In this document: positions 33,239 through 43,310 of the stretch, in pieces
Position numbering within the stretch: the first letter of the stretch is position 1
Layout: every line of letters starts with the position of its first letter
Assembly: GCA_963921825.1 (NCBI GenBank)
Contig: OY997590.1
Span: 52,469,039 to 52,533,038, forward strand
Length of the DNA stretch: 64,000 nucleotides
Origin: Erodium maritimum
Taxonomy: Eukaryota; Streptophyta; Magnoliopsida; Geraniales; Geraniaceae
Direction of reading: 5' to 3'
The notes under the pieces: generated by a model
Databases searched by the model: none
What the model was told of the DNA's origin: nothing
The model's input: the letters and a program-made list of their open reading frames with translations, nothing else
Made by a program: the position numbers and the translations under genes

Positions 33239-34232
33239 CCTCACGGGAAGATGCTGCCTCTTGTGCAAAGAGAGAACACGGGTAGGAGGAACGAGATACT
33301 GGAGATCAGTAGGGACCTGAACAGTAATGGTGATAGCGGGAGACAGAGCATCGTCCGGAGACCCCTCCCTAGGCAGTCCCCGATGGCAGGGTCGTGCTTC
33401 TTTCCCCCCAGCGGGGCCTCTTCCTTGCTTGTGATCGGCCACCCCCACCTCTGAGGGCTGAACTTGCATTAGAGTGCCTGCCCGAGCACCCCCAGGATCA
33501 GAACCTGAATCATTCGGGGAACGAACAGCTCCATGTCCCCTGATGATTTCGTGTCCACATTTACCCGGGAGAACCCAACATGGACCTTCAGGGTGACCTG
33601 CCACATGCCACTTGTGTTGACCCCGGGGCCACTTGTTTTGAACTCGGGCAACAAAATGTCCCATCATTGGCCACTTGGGTTGAATCCGAATAGGGTATCC
33701 GGGACCCGGATTAGATATCGGGTCTAGTGCTACACCGGGTACCCTTTTTCGAGACAACCCTCTCTAAGGTATCAGATCTAGTGTCACCAGGCCGACAGCC
33801 TTCCGAATCCATGATTGGCGCTCCTGAAGACCACGGGATGCCCCTCGGTCCCGTTTCCGATGCCAATTTCCCTTCCAGGATCGTCGCTCAACGCTCCTCC
33901 TGAAGCCACCATAAGACCCGCACCGATTCGTTCTCCATCCCCGCGGAGAAGACCTGAGACAAGGTGCTAACGGCAAAATCCCCCCAACACTCCCAGATCT
34001 TCCTGCAGAGGTTAGGACCCGGATGAGTAGGGGAAAAGGATGAGGTCACAAGAGGGATGGAGGATGAGGGAGGCGGCGAAGATTGGGGGACAGCCAAACA
34101 TTCCCATCCGTGGGTAAACTCTGCACCAGTCGTGGTCTGCGAGGTCACCTGGACAGCGAAGGCGAACACAGGGACGGAAAAGCGCCGCAGTTCAGGCAGC
34201 GCAACAACAAAAGCGGCAGACGAAAACTCCAT
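33239..34232 (-). pseudogene. Unrecognised minus-strand coding relic
   Basis: Three overlapping minus frames (34232-33888, 33976-33764, 33757-33239) look like a decayed coding region. The last has repeated K-W-P and G-H words (IRIQPKWPMMGHFVARVQNK, then PRGQHKWHVAGH). Codon texture is coding-like, but I recognise no domain. It would read across the Tekay insertion into 19361-19228. The C-terminal part of a DUF4283-type LINE ORF1 is a guess based on its proline- and charge-rich texture; I cannot support it with a motif. Confidence 0.3.
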
Positions 34233-34263
34233 AACAGCAGAGACGACTAAGGCTATGCTCTCA

Positions 34264-34266
<3 letters not shown>

Positions 34267-34320
<54 letters not shown>
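34267..34320. repeat. (GA)27 microsatellite
   Basis: A pure GA run of 54 bp. Confidence 0.97.
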
Positions 34321-34322
<2 letters not shown>

Positions 34323-35077
34323 CTTTTTTTGCAGGAGGTAACTTAAGAACTATTACTTAGAAATTCGAACAATATTAAATAAGGGATTTTTATTTTCGGA
34401 ATTTGCAATGTTGTAAAGTTTAAATTTATCAAAATAAAAAAAGTAATGGTGATGGTGTCATGCCATGTATGTTATATTGGATGCCTGTTGACTAATGGAT
34501 ATTGCTGCATGACAGTTGTGTGGGGGAGCAGCCAAGTGGTTTACGCAAGAGACGATGAGTGGGCCGAGAAGAGTGGGTTGCTTTATTTTCCCGCCAAATG
34601 CGCCGACGTGAGGCCCATCGCCTTCTTTTTTCCCGCCAAACGACCTGTTTTATCGGTCTTGACACTAACGAATTCGAAACAAGTGTCCACGCGTCGGACA
34701 AATGTGCTCTATCGGTTGAGTTCTCCTACAATGGTCTAAAAGCCGTTAGGCGTTAGTCGGACGATTAAGACTTTCGGGGATTAATCGGGGACTAGACGGA
34801 GATTAATTGGAGATTAATCGGATTTATATTTTTACATATTTTTTTAATTTTTGATAGATATATTACTAAATATAAAAAACAAAATTATAAACTTTATTAT
34901 ATAAAAAATAATAAAAAAAATATTTTAAAACTTATAAAGTATTTATTATATTATATTCATGTCTCATAAATGAAATGACCATACTTTAACACCACTCACG
35001 GCCACACGGATTTGGTTTTTTGTTGCGAAAAAATCAATTGCAAACAATTGAAACAAGTTAAACAACACACTCCCACA
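34321..35077. other. Non-coding stretch with short AT-rich repeats
   Basis: Around 34765-34830 several imperfect gattaatcgg words occur in a row, followed by very AT-rich DNA to 34965. No gene or TIR pair recognised. Confidence 0.4.
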
Positions 35078-35128
35078 GTCCCACATCGGTTAGAAACACA
35101 AATGTTTTGTATACTTTCCCTTATAAAA
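35078..35128 (+). promoter_or_regulatory. snRNA-type promoter motif pair (USE plus TATA)
   Basis: gtcccacatcg (35078-35088) matches the plant upstream sequence element of U-snRNA genes, and ttataaaa (35121-35128) follows after 32 bp, the spacing used by RNA polymerase II snRNA genes (polymerase III genes use about 10 bp less). The downstream sequence does not begin like U1, U2, U4, U5 or U6 that I can recall. Cagacagtatta at 35202-35213 loosely resembles the snRNA 3' box. Such motif pairs also occur in many plant repeats, so an expressed RNA is only possible. Confidence 0.4.
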
Positions 35129-35949
35129 TGAGAAGCAAGCGACAAAGCTCTCTAAAGATAGCCGAAAGCAGCTACGTGTTGGGCTTTCAATCTATTTGGG
35201 CTCAGACAGTATTATTTTTGTTGGGTACATGCCCTATTAGTTTTAAAGTTTTATGTTTTTAAGTATCTGATTTGTTGACCAGGTACCGACCTGCTAATTG
35301 CCCGATTGACCCGATTAATTTCTAGAAATCCGGTGATCCGACTTGGTCCTCCCGACTACAACTAATCGTGTTGGCGAACTCCAAAATATGCTTAGGCGCC
35401 TGCCTAGGCGGTCTCTAGGCGGGATTTTTACTTGTTTAGGCGGTCTCTATGCGGAATTTTTAGGCGGGATTTTTACTTGCTTAGGCGGTCTCTATGCGAA
35501 ATTTTTAGAACACTGTTTTCATGTTGCTATGGGGTCCACGTAATTCAAAGCACTACCATTTTTCTATTTCTTCATTTATCTACCATTTTTCGACAAAGGT
35601 TCGAAAGCCCAATGCTATTTGCATCCGCATAAGCTTTATATTCGGAACATCCCCCTAGAAGTCAAGGGAAGGAGGAGCTTTTGTCTTTCTTCAGTTCGGC
35701 GAAGAAGGTAAATGCATCTATATCCCACGTGGACCTTATAGAGCAAGACAATCTTTCTACTTCATTACCTAATGCAAAGGAGTACATATTGCCAACGTCA
35801 TTACAAGGTACGTGGGTCCAAAATAGGTGGCCAAAGGTTGTTTGTGGCGCAAGCTAAAGAACAAGTTGCCGGATCTACCTTTAGAAAGAAAGATTCTAAC
35901 TCTGCAGACATGCTAGAGGTGCGTGACGATCTGAGGAACGCTCTAAATA
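35129..35949. other. Non-coding stretch with tandem aggcgg repeats
   Basis: 35416-35508 carries two copies of a roughly 45-bp unit containing ttaggcggtctctatgcg and aggcgggatttttacttg. The rest has only short, unsupported frames, including one at 35772-35969 with no recognisable domain. Confidence 0.5.
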
Positions 35950-36276
35950 GGGAAAACCATGGGTCCTAGCCTCCCTTGAGGTTTGTTTTGGCAATCCTAA
36001 CTGGGCTTGACCTTTTCTTGCACTTCCCAACTACGCTTAACCTTTTTTTTACGAAAACTAACAGTTTCCGTCTATTTTAACGGATTACGTTAGGTTTTTA
36101 ACATGTGTTAGTCACGTGCACAGTAGCATTTTTTTAATGGAATAGTCAAAATAGACGGAAAATGTTAGTTTGGGCAAAAAATGGAATTGTCACAGTTGGG
36201 AAATGCAAGGAAAGGTCAGACCCAGTTAGGATCGCCAAAACAAACCTCAAGGGGGGTTAGGACCCATGGTTATCCC
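35950..36276. mobile_element. Foldback MITE, Mutator-like, 9-bp TSD
   Basis: The left end gggaaaaccatgggtccta pairs with the right end, whose complement reads gggataaccatgggtccta. The arms pair over about 90 bp, and a second inner inverted pair (aaactaacagtttccgtct against agacggaaaatgttagttt) continues the foldback. Flanking 9-mers are ctctaaata (35941-35949) and ttctaaata (36277-36285), one mismatch. Non-coding. Confidence 0.88.
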
Positions 36277-36319
36277 TTCTAAATATGAATAATTCAATGT
36301 TTCATGCAAAAAAAATTAT

Positions 36320-37904
36320 GAGTGAAACTGAGAATCCATCCTTGAAAAAGCCGGCGTGAAATGCCTGGTTGTGTGTTTCTTTAAATGCTTGAAGTGCAGA
36401 TTGTATCCAGAAGGAGATGATCTCTACGGGGGTCTTCCATGTCGAAATCAGATATTTGGGTATTAGAGTGATAATGATCAATTGTCCTGACCTGGAGTTT
36501 GAAAGGAACATGATTGAGGACGACTAGGTTTGGCTTTCATCCTAGGTCAAAATGATTCAAGGTAAGGAGGATTGTTTGCAAAAAGGAGGTAACTACAAGT
36601 GGATTAACACCCAGGGAGTTTCAATTCATGGGTGGAATAGTGAAAACTATGAGGCAATAGCGCTCATGGTCCATCCAGATTTTCTTTTGGGGTTTTCCTT
36701 TCAAGAGGGCTTAGTTCTCATACATTCCTTATCCGAGCTGATCTCTTTGTGATCTCCGTGCGATTTCAAAATTCTATTGCGTTTCAGAGTTTCGTGATTC
36801 GGAAGTTTTGACTGGATCTCTCGGTGACGCCCATGTTCTTTTGGGCCGGATCCAGTTCCTTGAAGCGCAAGGAATGTCTTGTAAGCCGAGTTCTTGTACA
36901 ATTGAGGTTGGGGATTTGATTGTTTTGGATGTTCAAGTGTGTGATCAACCGGAAGAGAGGTTCCGAATTTGGGTGCGGAGGAAGATAGGGGTATTCCGTG
37001 GAAGGACGCTCTCCTTCAACCTCCACCTCGTTAGAGCCGATCTTCCACTTACACTATAGTTACTAGATCGAGGACCCACTCACTGAGTCGGGAACATGCC
37101 ATCAAGTCTACGCCTCTTGTTTCGATTTTCTGGAAGTCGTCTGGTACAAGACGAATTGTCTTCGTACTAGAAAGAGGACGAGGATGAGGTTGAGGTTGAG
37201 CACCTGGTCCCCTTCTCGCCTACTATCTCTACTGCCATCACTCGACAACAGTGGGGCATAGTCGGTAAGCTTAGGTCGTCGGCCACGCCACGAAAGGAGA
37301 CTCTCCTTAGGATCATCACCACGACTTGGGGACAGGCGGCGGCGGGTTTGGTTTTCTAGGAGCTGGGACCGGGGCTGTTCGGATTCTATTTCCGCTCGGC
37401 GGAAGCTAGGGCGTGGGTTCGAGACCATGAACCCTGGTGTTTTGATGGTAAGACATTGTTGTTACGGGATTTGGATCCTTGTGCTAGGAACTTTCCGGAA
37501 CTAGATCGTGTGTAGTTGTGGGCGCATGTCCGAGGCTTGCCACCACTCCTTTGTACGAAGGGGACGGGAATGACGACCGAGTATGCATTGGGGAGCGCGA
37601 TTTTCGTACCTAGTGACAAATGGGGAATGTGTTGAGGAGGAACTATGCGGGTTCGCTTCTGGCACCTTATCGACCGCCCACTCCAGGGAGGCATGACACA
37701 TCGTTTCAAGGAATTTCTGGAATCGGTGAAGGTGGAACCGACCTACACCAAGCTACCTCACTTTTGCTATAACTATGGGCGTTTGGGTCACGTTCTTAAG
37801 GAGTGCTCATGGGACATTCGCGGCACACTCATGTATGATTCGTCCCTACTAGGGTATCACAAGGATTAACAGGTAAAAACCTATACTACAGATTGGGAGG
37901 TGAA
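36320..37904 (+). pseudogene. DUF4283/CCHC gag-like relic (LINE ORF1 type), 5' part
   Basis: Two separate coding remnants are visible. At about 36315-36750 the broken frame reads KWINTQGVSIHGWNSENYEA, resembling the W-(V/I)-x-x-x-G-(I/V)-P-x-H-x-W segment of plant LINE ORF1 proteins. At about 37310-37869 it reads TTWGQAAAGLVF, then ELGPGLFGFYFRSAEARAWV, KTLLLRDLDPCARNFPELDR, LWAHVRGLPPLLCTKGTGMT and a knuckle CYNYGRLGHVLKEC, in which the second Cys is Tyr. That is the DUF4283 plus zf-CCHC_4 order of nucleic-acid-binding ORF1/gag-like proteins. Several stops kill it. The copia element cuts it at 37905. Confidence 0.65.
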
Positions 37905-39518
37905 TGTTAGTTTTAGTGCCCGTAGTTCAATCCTAAATGTCCAAATGTATATATCATCGTTAGCAATAAAATTAAAGCAGCTTTATATTATTTATGTGTT
38001 GGAGTAATATATAGATGTGTGCTCTGATCTATGCCCACAATGCGAATAGAACCATAGATCGAGATAGATCACACTCGATGGGTCCCTAGTCAACAAAACT
38101 TCACTAGAAGCGACTAGTATGAAAGATGACTCTTTATGGCTTACGTTCTGTTAGTCATTGGAATGAGATTCCGGAGTCTGATCATAGATATCATGTGGGA
38201 CATGATATTGGACGACCCGACATGAATATGTGCCATATATCAAGTCATGAACATATTAATTGTCGTAGGTTGTCATGTATCCTTAGACCAAGGAGTCTTT
38301 GTGATCGCTATGTAGTCAACAACTGAGTTTGACCTGAGCCTAACGTTGTCCGTAACAGGGCTTCCATAATGGTCAGGATTGGCTTGGGGACGGGCTACAT
38401 GAGTGACACGAAAGACGGCTAAGGGATTTATCCCTCATACTGAGGTATGTGAATGATATCGGTTCTCGGCCGCTTGATCGAGAGTGACTGAAAGAATAGC
38501 ATGGCCATGCACATGATACTGGGTATCATATCTTCAGTCATCTCACATATCAAGGAACAGTGATTGAGAATTATAAGGATGACGACTCTATGCCTTATCT
38601 CAATCAGGATATCGGAGATAAAAGGATAATGACAGGGACGACGGAAAGGTTAGAATCGACATGGTCGATTCGTTATGCAGTGTCAGGCAATACTAAAGTC
38701 TCGTTAGTCGCCACTTAAATAGGATCAAGTAAAATGAGATTTTACGTTGATCTATTGACATGCATAAACCTAAGGGTCACATCGGAGGATGAAACTCATT
38801 GACACATTTATGGAGAATGGCCAAAAGGGATTTGTCTCGGGACATGACCAAAACTGGGTTTTGGGTCATGTGCCCGTAAGTGAATAGGACTTTACGAATC
38901 AAGACAAGGCTTGGAGTCTTGGGATTGATCGTGTCGGATAATGTTGGACATTTCCGGTATGGAAGGCTTGGAGGCGATGAGCGGATCACGGGACCTCGTT
39001 GGAAATGGGCCACGGGCCATGTTCCAAGAGGCTCATGAAAGGCCCATGCAACCAAGGCGCATGGAACTAATTAATCAAGTCTTGATTAATTAGTACTAAG
39101 TATGGAAGACATGGATTAAAGTATTGGTGATTCATCACCTAACCACATCATGTCCACCCATACTTAGAACCATACTTGTCCTATTTACACCATGCTTCTC
39201 TACACCTTACTTGTCCTTGTTGTTGTTGGATTAAGTCATCTTATTCACATAACAAAACACAAGACAAAATGAAGAACACAACTCCATCTTCTTCCTCTCT
39301 CTCTAGGTTTTGGCCAACACTTTTTCCTCTCCAAGATTTGTGTTCTTGAGTTCTAAATACAAGAACTACGTGGATTTGATTCCCGGGGTGGATACGTAGG
39401 CGTCTTGGAGACTCAAGCCGATCATCTTTTCTTGGTGTTCTTGAACAAATAGAGAAGAAAAGGTGCAGAATTTTCTGCAGTGTTTCGTGTCTGACCATCC
39501 ACCTTCATGAGCTCGATC
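37905..39518 (+). repeat. Copia LTR A, lacking its U5 end
   Basis: Starts tgttagttttagtgcccg and matches LTR C closely until ttcatgagctcgatc at about 39518, where similarity stops abruptly. The final 250 bp of the LTR and any primer-binding site are absent. This internal loss at the 5' LTR/leader junction alone would prevent mobility. Confidence 0.85.
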
Positions 39519-40616
39519 ACATGATGTTTGATAACATGATTGTTTTATAACATGATGTGTGATGTGATGTTGGTATGGTGTACATAATAGCCCCAAGCTC
39601 GATTTAATTATTTATCGCGTTTCACGACCTGCGAGCCGTTAAAGTTAGCGTGTAATTATTCTTTCAAGGTGTGGTCGTCGAACCACTTGTTTGTAATATT
39701 TATTTATTCCCGACCTGCGAGTCGTGTATTAAATTGTAATATTTTTCTCAAGACAAAGAAAGGGCGAAAAGGTCATTTGGTGGCTTTTCGGTGTTGGCAT
39801 CGGCTTGGAGTCGGTGGAGCTCAAGAAGCTAGTGGGAGTTAGTTTAGGGGGCTATTATGTGCACATTTATGCCTTTATGCTTGGTTTAGTTTATGCATGA
39901 TTAATTCTATGTGTTTTAGAATTGCATGCTTAACTTTATTTACCGAGCATATCACCTCACATGCAAAGATAAAATTAGAATTTTAATCTGTGTTTGTGAG
40001 CCCTTAGAACCGTAATTACATTAGATGTAGTTGACGGGTTCGAAGGAAGAATTGCATTGGATGTAATTGGAGGCATCATTACATTTGGAATGTAGTTGAT
40101 GTGCTCATCGCATCTAGGATGTGCCCAAAGTTTTAAACACAACCAGACAAGTAAAAACGGGTCATGTTTGATACATCCCAATTATCAACACCTTACTACG
40201 TACCCGTCCTATGGGTGTCGTGCGCCTTAGCGGAGCATCCATGGGAAAGCGGGGTAGTAGGTTTGGACGACATATGTGGGTGTCGTGCGACTTAGCGGAG
40301 CACCTACATAGTGGCGGGTCATAGTTGAAAATTGGTGGACCCGACTACGATTCTCAGCTAGGGTTGAGCTAGGGTATCAGATAGGGTAAGCCGTGTACTT
40401 AAGTACATACCCTAGCCAAGAGTCACATTGGATGTGATTGGACGGGGTCCTACCTACATAGCTCGATTGAATGGTGAGCCTTCGTTCAGCTTGATCGAGC
40501 GAATCAAGGATCTTGGTTTTAGATTCTAAAGGTATAGAATCGATAGTTGGTGTTAAAGCTTGATCTTCATAAAATTTATTCAGTTTACTGATTGAATTTT
40601 ATCTGTTGTAGATCAA
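39519..40616 (+). other. Copia leader region
   Basis: Non-coding leader between the truncated LTR A and gag. It has two similar blocks sharing gggtgtcgtgcg and cttagcggagca (40210-40230 and 40280-40300), and repeated words for 'attacattagatgtagttga' (40014-40090). I saw no primer-binding site. Confidence 0.55.
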
Positions 40617-41042
40617 ATGACAAATTCAGCGAACATTAATAGTTTATCATTAAAAACCCATTCTTGACAGGGTCAAGCTAAATGGGACAAACTATTTGGA
40701 CTGGTACAGAATTTTGAGGATAGTCCTCAAGTATGAACGCAAAGAATATGTCCTTGACAAGGCTGTCTCTAAGACCATATCAGAGTTACATAAAGTGTCA
40801 TTAACTGCTGAGAAGAATATATTAGGGATCTGGGATCTAAGGATATTCTGATGGTCAACAAGGGAATTGGAAGTGGCAAGGGCGGGGCCCATGCGCACTT
40901 GGCAGGAAGATGAGACACCTGAGAATGTATGCTTCTACTGCCAACAGCCTGGTCATTGCAGCCGGAATTACAGGAAGTTCACGGCTGATCTGAAGAAGGG
41001 CAATGGGACCGCGCCTTCATCAAATAGCCTGGATGATCTGAA
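40617..41042 (+). pseudogene. Copia gag relic
   Basis: An ATG at 40617 is followed, over frameshifts, by LNGTNYFDWYRILRIVLKYE and RKEYVLDKAVSKTISELHKV, the N-terminal gag signature of plant copia elements. Then comes a zinc knuckle CFYCQQPGHCSRNY (about 40930-40971), whose final Cys is Tyr. The frame ends abruptly at 41042, where the exact terminal base of inverted LTR B begins. More than 3 kb of the expected pol is missing between here and the RNase H tail. Confidence 0.75.
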
Positions 41043-42729
41043 TGTTGGGTCTCGAGGTAGGGTTGGAGATGAACCAACTCGCAGCGGAAAATCAATGAAA
41101 ACCAAGAGACGATTAAAACCATGAAACAACTAACAAAGAATGGATTCACAAGAGAAAAATTCAGCACTAGTTCTTACCAAAACAAGAACACCGGGTAACG
41201 AATGATTGGCTTGAGTCTCCAAGACGCCTACGTATCCACATGGGAATCAAAGTCACGTAGTTCTTCTCTTTGAGGACTCAAGAACACAAAAATGGAGGTG
41301 GGAGCTTGCCAAACCCGAAATTGCAAGGGAAGGGGGAGAGAAGTTATGTTTCCTATTCTTGTCTTGTGTTTGTTATGTTGAAAAAAGATGACTTAAACAT
41401 AACAAAACCCATACTTATCCAACTAAAGGCATGTGACAAGTATGGTGACAAGTAAGGTGTAAATAGGACAAAGTATGGCAAGACAAGATTGGGTTAGGTG
41501 GTGAATCACCAACACCTTAATCCTTGTCTTGCTTACTTAGTACTAATTAATCAAGACTTGATCAATTAGTTCCATGGGCCTTGGTTACATGTGCCTTTCA
41601 TGGGCCTCTTAGAACATGGCCCGTGGCCATTTCCAACGAGGTCCCGTGATTTGCTCATCGCCTCCAAGCCTTCCATACCGGAAATGTCCAACATTATCCG
41701 ACGCGATCAATCCCAAGACTCCAAGCCTTGTCTCGATCCGTAAAGTCCTATTCACTTACGGGCACATGACCCAAAACCCAGTTTTGGTCATGTCCCGAGA
41801 CAAATCCCTTTTGGCCATTCTCCATAAATGTGTCAATGAGTTTCATCCTCCGATGTGACCCTTAGGTTTATGCATGTCAATAGATCAACGTAAAATCCCA
41901 TTTTACTTGATCCTATTTAAGTGGCGACTAACGAGACTTTAGTATTGCCTGACACTGCATAACGAATCGACCATGTCGATTCTAACCTTTCCGTCGTCCC
42001 TGTCATTATCCTTTTATCTCCGATATCCTGATTGAGATAAGGCATAGAGCCGTCATCCTTATAATTCTCAATCACTGTTCCTTGATATGTGAGATGACTG
42101 AAGATATGATACCCAGTATCATGTGCATGGCCATGCTATTCTTTCAGTCACTCTCGATCAAGCGGCCGAGAACCGATATCATTCACATACCTCAGTATGA
42201 GGGATAAATCCCTTAGCCGTCTTTCGTGTCACTCATGTAGCCCGTCCCCAAGCCAATCCTGACCGTTATGGAAGCCCTGTTACGGACAACGTTAGGCTCA
42301 GGTCAAACTCAGTTGTTGACTACATAGCGATCACAAAGACTCCTTGTTCTAAGGATACATAACAAGCTACGACAATGAATACGTTCATGACTTGATCTAT
42401 GGCACATATTCATGTCGGGCCGTCCAATATCATGTCCCACATGATATCTATGATCAGACTCCGGAATCCCATTCCAATGACTAACAGAACGTAAGCCATA
42501 AAGAGCCATCTTTCATACTAGTCGCTTCTAGTGAAACTTTGTTGACTAAGGACCCATCGAGTGTGATCTATCTCGATCTATGGTTCTATTCGCATGGTGG
42601 GCATAGATCAGAACACACATCGATATATTACTCCAACACATAAGTAATATAAAGCCGCTTTAATTTTATTGCTAACGATGATATATACATTTGGCATTTA
42701 AGATTGAACTACGGGCACTGAGACTAACA
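41043..42729 (-). repeat. Copia LTR B, inverted
   Basis: On the minus strand it starts tgttagtctcagtgcccg and ends ctcgagacccaaca, both exact LTR termini. It is 1687 bp against 1880 bp for LTR C. The shortfall is concentrated in a divergent R/U5 segment (41090-41230). Its outer end is joined directly to gag at 41042/41043. Confidence 0.88.
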
Positions 42730-43310
42730 ATCTCCCACTTGCCCTAGTTCCAATCTAAACTCCAATATGTCCCCATCAACTTTACATGTCTACCATGTTT
42801 AGGCAGCGACAATGCCTTAGTCAAAGGGTTGGCTATGTTATCATCCGTTGCAATATAGGCTATCTTCACTTCACCTCGGTTCAGTATTTCTCTGATGAGG
42901 TGGATATGCCATAGTACATGTTTGGATTTCTTATGCGATCTGGGATTTTAGCTTGCGCAATGACCCTTGTGTGTTGTCACAAAATGGATTCGAGTCACGG
43001 GCCATGTTCCAAGAGGCCCATGAAAGGCCCATGCAACCAAGGCCCACGTAATCCATTTTGTGACAACACACAAGGGTCATTGCGCAAGATAAAAGCCCAA
43101 ATCGCATAACAAATCCAAACATGTACTACGGCGTATCCACCTAATTAGAGAAATACTGAACTGAGGTGAAGTGAAGATAACCTATATTGCAACATATGAT
43201 AACATAGCCAACCCTTTGACTAAGGCAGTGTCGCTGCCTAAACATGTTAGACATATAAAGTCGATGAAGACATATTGGAGTTTAGATTGGAACTAGGGCA
43301 AGTTGGAGAT
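42730..43310. repeat. Inverted pair of copia RNase H ends around a 59-bp LTR-derived loop
   Basis: The minus arm (42990 down to 42730) and plus arm (43050-43310) both read, in broken frames, CDNT..., HLIREILNRGEVKI, YIATxDNIANPLTKAxSLPK and YWSLDWN, then a stop and a purine-rich tract before the LTR. That is the end of copia RNase H and the polypurine tract. The spacer 42991-43049 (gccatgttccaagaggccca and onward) matches LTR sequence at about 39010-39060 and 44416-44468. The two methionine frames at 42918-43109 (+) and 42931-43122 (-) are mirror images produced by this palindrome, not genes. Confidence 0.9.

Noticed and set aside
35772..35969. 65-codon frame ending in the MITE
   Set aside because: No similarity to a known domain; it overlaps the MITE's left end, so part of it is element sequence.
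42918..43122. Two opposite-strand 63-codon frames with the same start
   Set aside because: They are mirror images created by the copia palindrome and are fragments of RNase H read out of frame.
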